Part shown: piece by piece, positions 1-8,350 of the stretch
Layout: each line of letters opens with the position of its first letter
Numbering within the stretch: position 1 is the first letter of the stretch
Notes under the pieces: generated by a model
Database searches by the model: none
Seen by the model: the letters and a program-made list of their open reading frames with translations, nothing else
Told to the model about the DNA's origin: nothing
Assembly: GCF_003952665.1 (NCBI RefSeq)
Contig: NZ_CP017946.1
Location: 4,731,001 to 4,795,000 of the forward strand
Length of the DNA stretch: 64,000 nt
Reading direction: 5' to 3'
Source of the DNA: Bosea sp. Tri-49
Lineage (GTDB): Bacteria; Pseudomonadota; Alphaproteobacteria; Rhizobiales; Beijerinckiaceae
Program-made: the position numbers and the translations under genes

Positions 1-347
1 TCGCCTCGCCCGACACCGGCGAGAAGCCGGCCTTCGAGCCGTTGCGGATCGTGCAGGCGCAGGTCGACCGTCTCGAGGCCGAGATCGACCAGCTCAACCG
101 GCCGCTCGGGACGCTGCGCTCCTTCGTCCTGCCGGGCGGCACGCCCGGTGCGGCGCATCTGCATCTCGCCCGCACGGTCAGCCGGCGGGCCGAACGGCTG
201 ATGGTCGAATTGTCGCAGGGCGAGGCTGTCGCCCAGCCGGCGCTGAAGTTCATCAACCGGCTCTCGGATTTCCTGTTCGTCGCCTCCCGACACCTCAATG
301 CCAGGGCAGGGGGCGACGTGCTCTGGACGCCCGGCCAGAACCGCTAG
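1..347 (+). CDS. pduO: Cob(I)alamin adenosyltransferase, PduO type (C-terminal part)
   Basis: This is the 3' part of a PduO-type ATP:cob(I)alamin adenosyltransferase, which transfers the adenosyl group of ATP to cob(I)alamin to make coenzyme B12 in the cytoplasm. The reading frame is open from base 3. The visible residues show the helical C-terminal half of the family, including a segment beginning ASPDTGE, the stretch LPGGTPGAAHLHLART, a following Arg-rich helix (RRAERL) and the conserved end FINRLSDFLFVASRHLN. The ATP-binding N-terminus lies before the window. The stop lies 4 bases before the rhomboid start, so the two are probably cotranscribed. Placement next to etfBA is commonly seen in alphaproteobacteria. 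Confidence 0.9.
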   Translation, partial: ASPDTGEKPAFEPLRIVQAQVDRLEAEIDQLNRPLGTLRSFVLPGGTPGAAHLHLARTVSRRAERLMVELSQGEAVAQPALKFINRLSDFLFVASRHLNARAGGDVLWTPGQNR

Positions 348-351
348 CGCC

Positions 352-1053
352 ATGTTCGTGCCACTGCATGACGGCGTGCCGATGCGCTTCATCCGCGTCG
401 CCTATGTCACCTATTCGCTAATCGCGATCTGCATCGTGCTGCGGCTCATGCTGATGCACTGGACCAGCGAGGCGAGCGAGATTGCGGTCATGGCCGGCTT
501 CGGCACGATTCCCGCGGTGCTGTTCGGCGAGGCGCAATTGCCGCCGGAGCTGCTCAGGGCGCCGGCCTGGCTGACGCTCATGACCGGCATCATGCTGCAC
601 GCCAGCTTCGCCCATCTGATCGGCAACATGCTGTTTCTCTGGGTCTTCGGCGACAATGTCGAGGATGCGATGGGGCATCTGCGCTTCCTCATCTTCTTCC
701 TGCTCTGCGGCATGGCCGGGGCGCTGCTGCACGCGCTGATGAACCCCGAATCGGAGCAGCCGCTGATCGGCGCCTCGGGCGCCATCTCCGGCGTGATCGC
801 CTCCTATCTCATGCTCTACCCGCGCGTGCGGATCTGGGGGCTCGCCTTCAAATGGATCCCGCTGCACATCCCGGCGATGTACGCGCTCGGTGCCTGGATC
901 CTGTTCCAGCTGCTCTCGGCGCTGTTCGATCAGCAGGGCGCGGTCGGCTGGTGGGCGCATCTCGGCGGGCTTGGTGCCGGAGCGGCGCTGACGCCGCTGC
1001 TGATCCGGCGCGAGCTGCGCCTGTTTGGCCGCCTCGTGCGGGGCAAGCCGTGA
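352..1053 (+). CDS. Rhomboid family intramembrane serine protease
   Basis: Predicted 233-residue polytopic membrane protease that cleaves transmembrane substrates within the bilayer. The catalytic serine is Ser142 in the motif GASG (residues 140-143), and the partner histidine is His203 in the segment WWAHLGG. His88 and Asn92 in HLIGN match the conserved oxyanion-side residues. About six membrane segments are visible, the first near residues 17-34. The ATG at 352 is preferred over an upstream one at 298 that would overlap the adenosyltransferase; the family pattern fits the shorter form. Substrates cannot be inferred. It sits between the adenosyltransferase and etfB, so a housekeeping role is as likely as a specific one. 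Confidence 0.9.
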   Translation: MFVPLHDGVPMRFIRVAYVTYSLIAICIVLRLMLMHWTSEASEIAVMAGFGTIPAVLFGEAQLPPELLRAPAWLTLMTGIMLHASFAHLIGNMLFLWVFGDNVEDAMGHLRFLIFFLLCGMAGALLHALMNPESEQPLIGASGAISGVIASYLMLYPRVRIWGLAFKWIPLHIPAMYALGAWILFQLLSALFDQQGAVGWWAHLGGLGAGAALTPLLIRRELRLFGRLVRGKP

Positions 1054-1064
1054 CTTTCATGGCG

Positions 1065-1094
1065 TTGACAAGCCCAAATCCCCATCGCTACGGT
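1065..1094 (+). promoter_or_regulatory. Candidate sigma-70-type promoter for etfBA
   Basis: A perfect TTGACA -35 box occurs at 1065-1070 in the 130-base gap between the rhomboid gene and etfB. An acceptable but weak -10 box (TACGGT, 1089-1094) follows at 18 bases. This would give a leader of roughly 80 bases before etfB. The -10 match is poor, so this is tentative. Confidence 0.35.
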
Positions 1095-1183
1095 CCGTCC
1101 GCATTTCAGCCGAGAGCCGCGATGCCGACCATCGCCGTCTCGGGCGGATCGGCCTCCCTCTCTCCGTAACCGGTGAAGCGCCC

Positions 1184-1930
1184 ATGAAGATTCTTGTCCC
1201 CGTCAAGCGGGTAGTCGATTTCAATGTGAAGATCCGCGTGAAGGGTGACGGCTCGGGCGTCGAGCTGGCCAATGTGAAGATGTCGATGAACCCGTTCGAC
1301 GAGATCGCGGTCGAAGAGGCGCTGCGGCTCAAGGAAGCGGGCAAGGCGACCGAAGTGATCGTCGTGTCGGTCGGCCCCGCGCAGGCGGCCGAGACGATCC
1401 GCACTGGCCTCGCCATGGGCGCCGATCGCGGCATCCTGGTGAAGACCGACGCTCCCGTCGAGCCGCTGGCGGTGGCCAAGCTCCTGAAGAAGATCGTCGA
1501 GCAGGAAACGCCGGAGCTCGTCATTTTGGGCAAGCAAGCGATCGACGACGACAGCAACCAGACCGGCCAGATGTTGGCCGCGCTGCTCGGCTGGCCGCAA
1601 GGCACCTTCGCCTCGAAGGTCGTGATCGGCGACGGTTCGGCTGAAGTCACCCGCGAGGTCGATGGCGGCCTGCAGACGGTGTCGCTGAAGCTGCCGGCGA
1701 TCGTGACCACGGACCTTCGCCTGAACGAGCCGCGCTATGCCTCGCTGCCCAACATCATGAAGGCGAAGAAGAAGCCGCTCGACGAGACCACGCCAGAGAC
1801 GCTCGGCGTCGATATCGCGCCGCGTCTCAAGGTGATCAAGACCAGCGAGCCCGCCGGGCGCTCGGCCGGCATCAAGGTGGCCAACGCTGCCGAACTCGTC
1901 TCCAAGCTCAAGACTGCCGGGGTGATCTGA
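1184..1930 (+). CDS. etfB: Electron transfer flavoprotein, beta subunit
   Basis: Small subunit (248 residues) of the cytoplasmic electron transfer flavoprotein. ETF takes electrons from acyl-CoA and other flavin dehydrogenases and passes them to ETF-ubiquinone oxidoreductase. The start is fixed by the family N-terminus [10 protein letters not shown], although the frame stays open upstream to 1025. The AMP/FAD-contact region around [16 protein letters not shown] and the ETF-beta signature near [24 protein letters not shown] are present. A GGTGAA stretch lies just upstream of the ATG. The stop and the etfA start overlap (TGATG), indicating translational coupling with the alpha subunit. Confidence 0.97.
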   Translation: MKILVPVKRVVDFNVKIRVKGDGSGVELANVKMSMNPFDEIAVEEALRLKEAGKATEVIVVSVGPAQAAETIRTGLAMGADRGILVKTDAPVEPLAVAKLLKKIVEQETPELVILGKQAIDDDSNQTGQMLAALLGWPQGTFASKVVIGDGSAEVTREVDGGLQTVSLKLPAIVTTDLRLNEPRYASLPNIMKAKKKPLDETTPETLGVDIAPRLKVIKTSEPAGRSAGIKVANAAELVSKLKTAGVI

Positions 1931-2877
1931 TGCCGACCCTTCTGCTCGCCAAGCACGACAACAAGAGCCTGAACGAAGCCACCCGCAAGGCGCTGACTGC
2001 GGCCAAGCAGCTCGGCGCGCCCGTGCATGTGCTGGTCGCCGGCCATGGCGCCAAAGCGGTCGCCGAGGCGGCGGCCAAGCTCGATGGCGTCGAGAAGGTG
2101 CTGCTCGCCGACGACGCATCTTACGAGAATCGCCTCGCCGAGCCGCTGGCGGCGCTGATCGTCTCGCTCGCGCCCGGCTATGACGCGCTTGTCGCGCCCG
2201 GCACCACCACCGGCAAGAACGTGATGCCGCGCGTCGCCGCGCTGCTCGATGTGATGCAGGTCTCCGAGGTCACCAAGATCGTCTCGGCCGACACCTTCGA
2301 GCGGCCGATCTATGCCGGCAACGCCATCCAGATGGTGCAGTCCGGCGACGCCAAGAAGGTGATCACCGTGCGTGGTGCCTCCTTCCAGGCGACCGGTGAC
2401 GGTGCTGCCGCCGCTCCGATCGAGAGCGTTGCCGCCGCTGCGAACCCTGGCACCTCGTCCTTCAAGGGCGAGGAGGTCGCCAAGTCCGACCGGCCGGAGC
2501 TGGCCTCGGCCAAGATCATCGTCTCGGGCGGGCGCGCGCTCGCTTCGTCCGAGAACTTTGCCAAGGTCATCGAGCCGGTGGCGGATCGGCTCGGTGCCGC
2601 GATGGGCGCCTCGCGTGCCGCGGTCGACGCTGGCTACGCCCCGAACGACTGGCAGGTCGGCCAGACCGGCAAGGTGGTGGCGCCGGACCTTTATGTCGCG
2701 GTCGGCATTTCCGGCGCGATCCAGCATCTCGCCGGCATGAAGGACTCCAAGGTCATCGTCGCGATCAACAAGGACGAGGAGGCGCCGATCTTCCAGATCG
2801 CTGATTACGGCCTCGTCGGCGATCTCTTCACCATCATGCCCGAGCTCGAGAAAGAGCTCGAAAAGGCCGGCAAGTAA
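1930..2877 (+). CDS. etfA: Electron transfer flavoprotein, alpha subunit
   Basis: Large FAD-carrying subunit (315 residues) of ETF. The N-terminal half is the ETF alpha/beta nucleotide-binding-like domain. The C-terminal half carries the FAD-binding signature from about residue 250, with [17 protein letters not shown] followed by [11 protein letters not shown] and the terminal YGLVGDLF. It begins on the last base of the etfB stop codon. Together with the downstream 3-hydroxyacyl-CoA dehydrogenase it forms a fatty-acid or butyryl-CoA oxidation unit. Confidence 0.97.
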   Translation: MPTLLLAKHDNKSLNEATRKALTAAKQLGAPVHVLVAGHGAKAVAEAAAKLDGVEKVLLADDASYENRLAEPLAALIVSLAPGYDALVAPGTTTGKNVMPRVAALLDVMQVSEVTKIVSADTFERPIYAGNAIQMVQSGDAKKVITVRGASFQATGDGAAAAPIESVAAAANPGTSSFKGEEVAKSDRPELASAKIIVSGGRALASSENFAKVIEPVADRLGAAMGASRAAVDAGYAPNDWQVGQTGKVVAPDLYVAVGISGAIQHLAGMKDSKVIVAINKDEEAPIFQIADYGLVGDLFTIMPELEKELEKAGK

Positions 2878-2949
2878 CCGGACAGTAAGTCGCGCCGCGG
2901 GCGGCGATGAGCCGCTCGCGCCAGCTCCCTCGGGGAACAGAAGCGTCAC

Positions 2950-3831
2950 ATGGACCACCAGATCAAGACCGTCGGCATCATCGGGGCCGGGCAGATGGGC
3001 AACGGCATCGCCCATGTCGCTTCGGTCGCGGGTTTCGACATCAGGTTGCACGACATCGCCGAGGACCGGATCAACGCGGCGCTGGCGACGATCGATGGCA
3101 ACATGGCCCGGCAAGTGTCGAAGGGCGCTATCGCCGATGCGGATCGCCGCACGGCGATGAGCCGGATCGTCTCGGCGCCGAAGCTGGAGGATCTGGGTTC
3201 CTGCGACCTCGTGATCGAGGCCGCGACCGAGAGCGAGGAGGTGAAGCGCAAGATCTTCACCTCCGTCTGTCCCCATCTGCGGCCCGACGCGATCCTGGCC
3301 TCGAATACCTCGTCGATCTCGATCACGCGGCTCGCCGCGGCGACCGATCGCCCCGAGCACTTCATCGGCATTCATTTCATGAACCCGGTGCCGCTGATGC
3401 AGCTCGTCGAGCTGATCCGTGGCATCGCCACGGACGATGGCACATTCGAGCGTGCCAAGGATTTCGTCGCCAAGCTGCACAAGACGGCGTCGGTTTCCGA
3501 GGATTTCCCGGCCTTCATCGTCAACCGCATCCTGCTGCCGATGATCAACGAGGCCGTCTACACGCTCTATGAGGGCGTCGGCTCGGTCGAGGCGATCGAC
3601 ACGGCGATGAAGCTCGGCGCGAATCACCCGATGGGTCCGCTCCAGCTCGCCGATTTCATCGGTCTCGATACCTGCCTGTCGGTGATGCAGGTGCTGCATG
3701 ACGGTCTGGCCGATTCGAAATACCGGCCCTGCCCGCTGCTGGTGAAATATGTCGAGGCCGGCTGGCTCGGCCGCAAGGCCGGGCGCGGCTTCTATGATTA
3801 TCGCGGCGAGAAGCCCGTTCCGACACGTTGA
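2950..3831 (+). CDS. hbdA: 3-hydroxybutyryl-CoA dehydrogenase
   Basis: NAD(P)-dependent L-3-hydroxyacyl-CoA dehydrogenase (293 residues), acting on short-chain 3-hydroxyacyl-CoA in beta-oxidation or butanoyl-CoA metabolism. The Rossmann glycine motif GAGQMGNG starts at residue 12. The catalytic histidine is His142 in IGIHFMNPVPLM. The C-terminal substrate domain shows NRILLPMINEA and ends with WLGRKAGRGFYDY. The single-domain length fits HbdA/PaaH rather than the multifunctional FadB. It lies 72 bases after etfA, in the order common in alphaproteobacteria. Confidence 0.95.
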   Translation: MDHQIKTVGIIGAGQMGNGIAHVASVAGFDIRLHDIAEDRINAALATIDGNMARQVSKGAIADADRRTAMSRIVSAPKLEDLGSCDLVIEAATESEEVKRKIFTSVCPHLRPDAILASNTSSISITRLAAATDRPEHFIGIHFMNPVPLMQLVELIRGIATDDGTFERAKDFVAKLHKTASVSEDFPAFIVNRILLPMINEAVYTLYEGVGSVEAIDTAMKLGANHPMGPLQLADFIGLDTCLSVMQVLHDGLADSKYRPCPLLVKYVEAGWLGRKAGRGFYDYRGEKPVPTR

Positions 3832-3840
3832 GATCCGCAC

Positions 3841-3934
3841 GTCATACTCGGCTTTGAGCCGAGCATCTCGGAATCCAGTTCCTTCTTCTGCACGAGATTC
3901 CCGGGCCGGCGCTGCGCTCCGCCCGGGAATGACG
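3841..3934. repeat. Intergenic palindromic repeat, full copy A
   Basis: A 94-base element with two hairpins: CTCGGCT/AGCCGAG around a TTG loop, and ATTCCCGGGC/GCCCGGGAAT around a GC-rich loop. The outer ends are themselves complementary (GTCAT...ATGAC). It matches copy B at 40110-40202 over almost its whole length, allowing one indel. It directly follows the hbdA stop and could act as a terminator or mRNA-stabilising element. Confidence 0.85.
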
Positions 3935-4047
3935 GCTGACGCCTGCACATCGCGCCGCAACATCGCGGCTTCACATTCCTGTCGTCTCGCGCTTACATTG
4001 ATGCGTTACAGGATTCGTGCGGCCCAGCAGGCGGAGGCGCGATACGG

Positions 4048-4620
4048 GTGACGGCGCATGTTATGCATCCGATGGCCTCGCCGGACGGTTGTCCGGCGCT
4101 GGTGCTCAACGCCGATTTCAGGCCGCTGAGCTACTATCCGCTTTCGTTGTGGAGCTGGCAGGACGCGATCAAGGCGGTCTTCATGGACCGCGTCAACATT
4201 GTCTCCGAATACGACACCGTCGTGCACAGCCCGAGCTTCAACATGAAGCTGCCCTCGGTCGTCTCACTCAAGACCTACATCAAGCCGTCGCGCACCCCGG
4301 CCTTCACCCGCTTCAACGTCTTCTTGCGCGACCGATTCGCCTGCCAGTATTGCGGCACGCGCGAGGAACTGACCTTCGACCATGTCGTGCCGCGCTCCAA
4401 GGGCGGGCTCACCACTTGGGAGAACGTCGTCGCGGCCTGCTCGCCCTGCAATCTGATGAAGGGTGACAAGATGCCGGCTGCGGTCGGGATGATCCCGACG
4501 CAGAAGCCGTTCGCGCCGTCGATCAACGACCTGCACCGCAATGGCAAGCTGTTCCCGCCGAATTATCTGCACGAGAGCTGGCTCGATTATCTCTACTGGG
4601 ATTCCGAACTGGAGCCGTAG
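4048..4620 (+). CDS. HNH endonuclease family protein
   Basis: 190-residue protein with a zinc-supported HNH (beta-beta-alpha metal) nuclease fold. Visible residues are the zinc cysteine pairs Cys99/Cys102 (CQYC) and Cys131/Cys134 (CSPC), the HNH histidine His112 in FDHVVPRSKGG, and Asn126 in WENVVAACSPCN. The N-terminal 90 residues (ALVLNADFRPLSYYPLSLW) match a conserved chromosomal alphaproteobacterial family whose DNA substrate is not known. The start is a GTG at 4048; an ATG at 4063 is an alternative. It stands alone, so a housekeeping repair role is only a guess. Confidence 0.9.
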   Translation: MTAHVMHPMASPDGCPALVLNADFRPLSYYPLSLWSWQDAIKAVFMDRVNIVSEYDTVVHSPSFNMKLPSVVSLKTYIKPSRTPAFTRFNVFLRDRFACQYCGTREELTFDHVVPRSKGGLTTWENVVAACSPCNLMKGDKMPAAVGMIPTQKPFAPSINDLHRNGKLFPPNYLHESWLDYLYWDSELEP

Positions 4621-4632
4621 TCGCGCTGCTCC

Positions 4633-4965
4633 CTATGCGCGCCAGAAGGGCTGCGCCAGATAGCGTTCCAGGCGCTCCCGTGACAGGCCGAAATCCTCCA
4701 GCACCGCATCGGCTTCATCATGGAAGGCGGCGTGCAGTTGGCGGCGCCAGAGTAGGCGTCGCAGCCAGAGCCGCGGCCTCGCCGTGAGCTCGGTTTCGAA
4801 CGATGGCCGCAGCAGATCGGTGTTGGCGGTGCGACTTGTCCGCCTGCTCTTGACAGTGGTGGGCTCGCCGTTGACGACGCTTGCGTCATGATGGAGGAGC
4901 CGCCCGCGCTTCATCCCCGTCTGTGTGGCCATTGAAATGACTTGCGCGGATAGGGTGTCGCCCAT
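4633..4965 (-). CDS. DUF1127 domain-containing protein
   Basis: A 110-residue protein whose C-terminal 40 residues match DUF1127 (YjiS-like): a WRRQLHAAF helix, then DFGLSRERLERYLAQPFW. DUF1127 proteins are small basic cytoplasmic proteins; in some alphaproteobacteria they have been tied to RNA binding and phosphate or stress responses, but the role here is unknown. The start at 4965 is supported by a strong GGGAGG six bases upstream. The N-terminal 65 residues are low-complexity and unfamiliar. The gene is divergent from the LysR regulator with only about 29 bases between start codons. Confidence 0.75.
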   Translation of the reverse strand: MGDTLSAQVISMATQTGMKRGRLLHHDASVVNGEPTTVKSRRTSRTANTDLLRPSFETELTARPRLWLRRLLWRRQLHAAFHDEADAVLEDFGLSRERLERYLAQPFWRA

Positions 4966-4994
4966 TGCAGCCTCCCGGCGAAAGACGTGATGTG

Positions 4995-5981
4995 ATGACC
5001 GGTAACGGCAGCGAGAGCGACGCGCACACGACGAATTCGAACATCGGCGTGCGTTTCGCGAACAGCGCGGCCGGCCAGCTCCGGTTACCGCCGCTTTCAC
5101 CCCTGCCCGCCTTCGAGGCCACCGCCCGGTTGGGGTCGATGACGCTTGCCGCCGAGGAGCTCGGCCGCACCCACAGTGCGATCAGCCGGCAGATCAAGGC
5201 ACTGGAGGAGGCTTTGGGCCTGGAACTCCTCGACCGAGGCACGGCGCCGCTGGGACTGACCGCCGCCGGCAAGACGCTTTATGCCACGGCGCGCATGGCA
5301 TTCGAGGCGCTCGACAGCTGCATGGGGCAACTCCGGCCGGCCCAAGGCGGCGAGACCGTGACGCTGGCTATCGGTTCGAGCTTTGCGACGCGTTGGCTGG
5401 TTCCGCGCCTGCCTCGCTTCTACGCGCTCCACCCGGAGATTTCGCTGCGGTTGACGATGGTCGGCGCGTCGATTCTCGAGGTGGATGACTACGACCTTGT
5501 CACGAGCTGGAATCGTTTAGGCTACAATCTGCCGGACGATCAGGCCTTCCATGTGCTCGGCGATGTCAGCTTCGCGCTCGTCTGCGCTCCCCATTACCGG
5601 TTTCGGCTGGAAGCAGGCCGTCTGCTGGCCGAGACGCAGCTTGTCGGCCGCTGGCCGATCACGATTCAACCTTCCTATCGCGATCATCCGCTCGTCGTGC
5701 CGATCGCGGAACGGACGCTCGGATTTCCTCACATCCATATGTGCATCGAGGCTGCGGTCGGCGGCCTCGGCGTCACCTTGGTGGAGACGCGTCTCGCACA
5801 ACCTGAACTCGCCGATGGCCGTCTGATCGCGCCACTCGGCGTCCTGACGGTCGAGGGTGGGCTCGTCGCGTTCCCGCACCGTCGTCGCGAGCCGAAAGCC
5901 GCAACGCGAAAGCTGCTTGCCTGGCTCAAGGCCGAGGCCGGCGCAGACCAGCCGCAATCAGCGCTGCGATACGATGTCTAG
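4995..5981 (+). CDS. LysR family transcriptional regulator (GcvA-like)
   Basis: 328-residue LysR-type regulator. The winged helix-turn-helix lies at about residues 38-90 (LPAFEATARLGSMTLAAEEL, then HSAISRQIKALEEALG). A periplasmic-binding-fold effector domain follows, with GSSFATRWLVPRLPRF near its start as in GcvA relatives. The frame is open to a TTG at 4965; ATG 4995 is used here, but a GTG at 5049 would leave more room for a promoter and trim an atypical N-terminal tail. It probably controls the divergent DUF1127 gene and itself. The effector is unknown. Confidence 0.88.
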   Translation: MTGNGSESDAHTTNSNIGVRFANSAAGQLRLPPLSPLPAFEATARLGSMTLAAEELGRTHSAISRQIKALEEALGLELLDRGTAPLGLTAAGKTLYATARMAFEALDSCMGQLRPAQGGETVTLAIGSSFATRWLVPRLPRFYALHPEISLRLTMVGASILEVDDYDLVTSWNRLGYNLPDDQAFHVLGDVSFALVCAPHYRFRLEAGRLLAETQLVGRWPITIQPSYRDHPLVVPIAERTLGFPHIHMCIEAAVGGLGVTLVETRLAQPELADGRLIAPLGVLTVEGGLVAFPHRRREPKAATRKLLAWLKAEAGADQPQSALRYDV

Positions 5982-5998
5982 GAGCCCGCGCTAGCGGT

Positions 5999-6529
5999 TC
6001 AAATCTGCGAGCCGCCGAGGCCCTTCACTCCGGCTTTCAACCCGAGCAACGCCGCGATCAGCAGCCCCAGCGAGGCCAGTGCGTTCCAACCGGCGAGCGA
6101 GAGGCCGAGGAAGCGCCAGGCGGCTTCCGTGCAGGAGACGATCCGGGTCGTCTGCAGCTGCTTCATCAGGTCCTGGACGCCGGCCGCTGCGGGGGCGGGC
6201 GTGCCGCCGCAATCATTGGGACCGGCGAAGACACCCCATTCGACGCCGGAATGGTAGATGCCGAGCCCGGTGCTCCAGGCCATCAGCAGTGCCAGGCCGA
6301 TCAGCGCCGCGATCTGGAGCCGGCGCGAGCGGGCAAAGACCAGCGCGAACGCGGCAAGTCCGATCGCAGCGTAGTGCGGCGCCCGCTGCTCGAGGCAGAG
6401 CTTGCAAGGGCGCAGATACAGGACCAGCTCGAAGAACCAGGCGCCGGCGATCAGAGCGAGGCTCGCGAGCCCGATCAGCGCGGTCAGGCGGCGAGGATCG
6501 GTAATGAGGCGCGGGAAAAAGCCGGTCAT
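5999..6529 (-). CDS. dsbB: Disulfide bond formation protein B
   Basis: 176-residue inner-membrane quinone reductase that reoxidises periplasmic DsbA. Four transmembrane helices are visible. The first periplasmic cysteine pair is Cys42-Cys45 (PCKLC). The second pair is Cys107 (PNDCGG) and Cys133 in VSCTEAAWRFLG, a block typical of DsbB. It lies 8 bases downstream of the YqaA-family gene, so the two are probably cotranscribed. No DsbA is seen in the window. Confidence 0.92.
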   Translation of the reverse strand: MTGFFPRLITDPRRLTALIGLASLALIAGAWFFELVLYLRPCKLCLEQRAPHYAAIGLAAFALVFARSRRLQIAALIGLALLMAWSTGLGIYHSGVEWGVFAGPNDCGGTPAPAAAGVQDLMKQLQTTRIVSCTEAAWRFLGLSLAGWNALASLGLLIAALLGLKAGVKGLGGSQI

Positions 6530-6537
6530 GGCGTAAC

Positions 6538-7149
6538 TCAGCAGGAGAGGAGCTGGCCCGAGCCTGTCAGCAGCTTGAGGCCGAAATAGAGCAGGATTAG
6601 TGCCGCCGCACCGCCGAGCGCGATCAATTTCAGTCGCTTCTCGATGAAATGCCGGATCGTTTCGCCATAGCGGCGCAGCAGGAAGGCGAGCGCGAAGAAG
6701 CGGGCGCCGCGCGCGAGCACGCAGGAGAGCACGAAGAAGCCGAGCCCGATATGGACGGCGCCGGCCAGGATGGTCACCACCTTGATCGGCGGCAGATGCG
6801 CCAGGCCCGAGGTGGTCAAAAGGATCAGCGTCGTGTCGGGACCGGCGCAGGCGCGCAATTGCTCGAAGGCGTCGAGCTTGCCGTAGAAGGCGAGCACCGG
6901 CCGCGCCAGCGCGTCGAAGGCGTAGTAACCGAGCGCGTAGCCAGCGATGCCGCCGAGGGTCGAGAAGGCGGTCGCGATCAAGGCAAGGCGGTAGGCCCGC
7001 TCGGGCTTGGCCAGCGCCATCGGCACGAACAGCACATCGGCTGGAATCAGGAAGAAGGAGCTCTCGATGAAAGCGACGACGGCGAGCCAGGCTTGCGCGC
7101 TGCGGCGCGCGGCGAGCGAGAGCGTCCAGAGGTAAAGTCGTTCGAACAT
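6538..7149 (-). CDS. yqaA: YqaA family (SNARE-associated/DedA-like) membrane protein
   Basis: 203-residue integral membrane protein of the YqaA branch of the DedA/SNARE-associated family. It shows the characteristic ESSFFLIPADVLFVPMALA segment (about residues 29-47), a following G-rich turn (GGIAGYALGYYAFD) and further hydrophobic helices. DedA relatives are implicated in lipid flipping and membrane homeostasis; the YqaA branch itself is poorly characterised. It is the first gene of a pair with dsbB. Confidence 0.82.
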   Translation of the reverse strand: MFERLYLWTLSLAARRSAQAWLAVVAFIESSFFLIPADVLFVPMALAKPERAYRLALIATAFSTLGGIAGYALGYYAFDALARPVLAFYGKLDAFEQLRACAGPDTTLILLTTSGLAHLPPIKVVTILAGAVHIGLGFFVLSCVLARGARFFALAFLLRRYGETIRHFIEKRLKLIALGGAAALILLYFGLKLLTGSGQLLSC

Positions 7150-7221
7150 CGCCGCCCCTTAGCGGGCGCGCGTGCGCCCGTCCATGGGGCGGACGTTACA
7201 TCAACGAGTGTTCACGCGAGA

Positions 7222-7249
7222 TTGACCGGCCCTTGCCGATCGCTATAGT
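7222..7249 (+). promoter_or_regulatory. Promoter of tRNA-Leu
   Basis: TTGACC (7222-7227) and TATAGT (7244-7249) are separated by 16 bases, a good sigma-70-type promoter. The predicted start near 7256 lies about 12 bases before the mature tRNA 5' end. Confidence 0.7.
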
Positions 7250-7267
7250 TCGCCCCGCCCGCAAGGG

Positions 7268-7352
7268 GCCCCTGTGGCGGAATTGGTAGACGCGCTCGAC
7301 TCAAAATCGAGTTCCGCAAGGAGTGCTGGTTCGATTCCGGCCAGGGGCACCA
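7268..7352 (+). tRNA. tRNA-Leu (anticodon CAA)
   Basis: A cloverleaf of 85 bases is readable. The acceptor stem GCCCCTG (7268-7274) pairs with CAGGGGC (7342-7348). The anticodon stem CTCGA/TCGAG encloses loop CTCAAAA with anticodon CAA at 7302-7304. A long variable arm typical of leucine tRNA and the T-arm GGTTCGATTCC follow. The CCA end is encoded (ACCA to 7352) and a run of five T comes immediately after. It decodes UUG. Confidence 0.96.
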
Positions 7353-7361
7353 TTTTTCCTT

Positions 7362-7390
7362 GCGCGATGCCGCCCACTAACCCATCGCGC
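7362..7390. terminator. Possible hairpin downstream of tRNA-Leu
   Basis: GCGCGATG (7362-7369) is the exact reverse complement of CATCGCGC (7383-7390), with a 13-base loop. No T-run follows; a T5 run instead precedes it, right after the tRNA. It may be a processing or termination structure. The rest of 7391-7577 shows nothing recognisable. Confidence 0.3.
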
Positions 7391-7577
7391 GGGTTCGACT
7401 TCGCTCCGCTTCGTCGCACCAAAACGCCGGATGCTGGCGTTCAACGGGCTTTCGTCAGCAGGGCGGCCACAAGAATTCCGCCGCTTGGTGCGCCTGGCGA
7501 TCGGCAACTACGCAATCTGCCGTATTGCCCTCAATGGCCGGTGCTTGCGAGGCTGGCGATAGCGCCCGCACCTTGCT

Positions 7578-8279
7578 CTATCCGACGGGAAGCCCGAGTC
7601 GGACCGCGAATGCGGCCAGTTCGGCTGCGCTGTGGAGGTCGAGCTTGCGCATGAGATTCTCGCGATGCTTGCGGACCGTCAGCGGGCTGATGCCGAGAAG
7701 GGCGCCAGCCTCGCGCGCGTTGGCACCTCTGGCGATCAGCATGAGCAGTTCGCGTTCCCGGCGGGTGAGCGGGACGTGAAAGAGCGCTTCGGACGGGGCT
7801 TCAGCCGGCGTCGCGGTTTGTACATCGGATGCCAGGACGGCCTTGAGCGGGGCGCTGACATAGATTTCTCCCTGCTGGAGGGCTGCAAGCGCTTCAAGAA
7901 ATTCATCGAGATCCCCGCCCTTGATCAGATAGCCAGCGATGCCGGCACCGAGCGCGCCTTCCACGGTTCGCGGTTCGGCATTGGCTGTCAGGACGAGAAT
8001 CTTCAGCTGCGGAAAACCCTCTCGCAGGCCGCGGATGTAGGACAGCCCAGTCAGCCCCGGCATACCGAGATCGAGGACCAGGACATCCGGCGTGGCTGCC
8101 GGCAGCAGCTGCAGCAGGCTTCCGCCGTCGGCCGCCTCGCCGACGACCTCATGCTCCCCCAGCGTCGAGATCAACAGCTTCAGGCCCTCGCGGATCAGGG
8201 CATGATCGTCGGCGAGAACAATGCGAAGACCAGGCTGCCCCGTCCCGGCAGGCGGGGTCGATAGTGGGCGGCGAATCAT
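7578..8279 (-). CDS. Response regulator, NarL/FixJ family
   Basis: 233-residue two-component regulator. The receiver domain occupies residues 18-135, with acidic pocket Asp24/Asp25, phospho-acceptor Asp70 (VLVLDLGMPG), Thr98 and Lys120. The LuxR/NarL-type DNA-binding domain follows at about 170-230 (LTRRERELLMLIARGANAR, then LGISPLTVRKHRENLMRKL). The ATG at 8279 is preferred over 8333 because family similarity begins just after it. It is divergent from the hybrid histidine kinase, 71 bases between starts, so the kinase is the likely partner. The stimulus is unknown. Confidence 0.92.
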   Translation of the reverse strand: MIRRPLSTPPAGTGQPGLRIVLADDHALIREGLKLLISTLGEHEVVGEAADGGSLLQLLPAATPDVLVLDLGMPGLTGLSYIRGLREGFPQLKILVLTANAEPRTVEGALGAGIAGYLIKGGDLDEFLEALAALQQGEIYVSAPLKAVLASDVQTATPAEAPSEALFHVPLTRRERELLMLIARGANAREAGALLGISPLTVRKHRENLMRKLDLHSAAELAAFAVRLGLPVG

Positions 8280-8350
8280 CGGACGGATTGTCGCGTGATC
8301 GACCTGCGCATGGTACCCGCACGGCCGAACCATCGGCCCGGAGCGAATGC

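Noticed and set aside
1735..3963. A 742-codon open frame on the minus strand across etfA and hbdA
   Set aside because: Antisense shadow of three well-recognised plus-strand genes; its translation has the biased, low-complexity composition typical of GC-rich reverse frames.
7268..7577. tRNA-Leu as an integration site for a mobile element
   Set aside because: No integrase, no repeated tRNA 3' end and no foreign-looking genes lie downstream.
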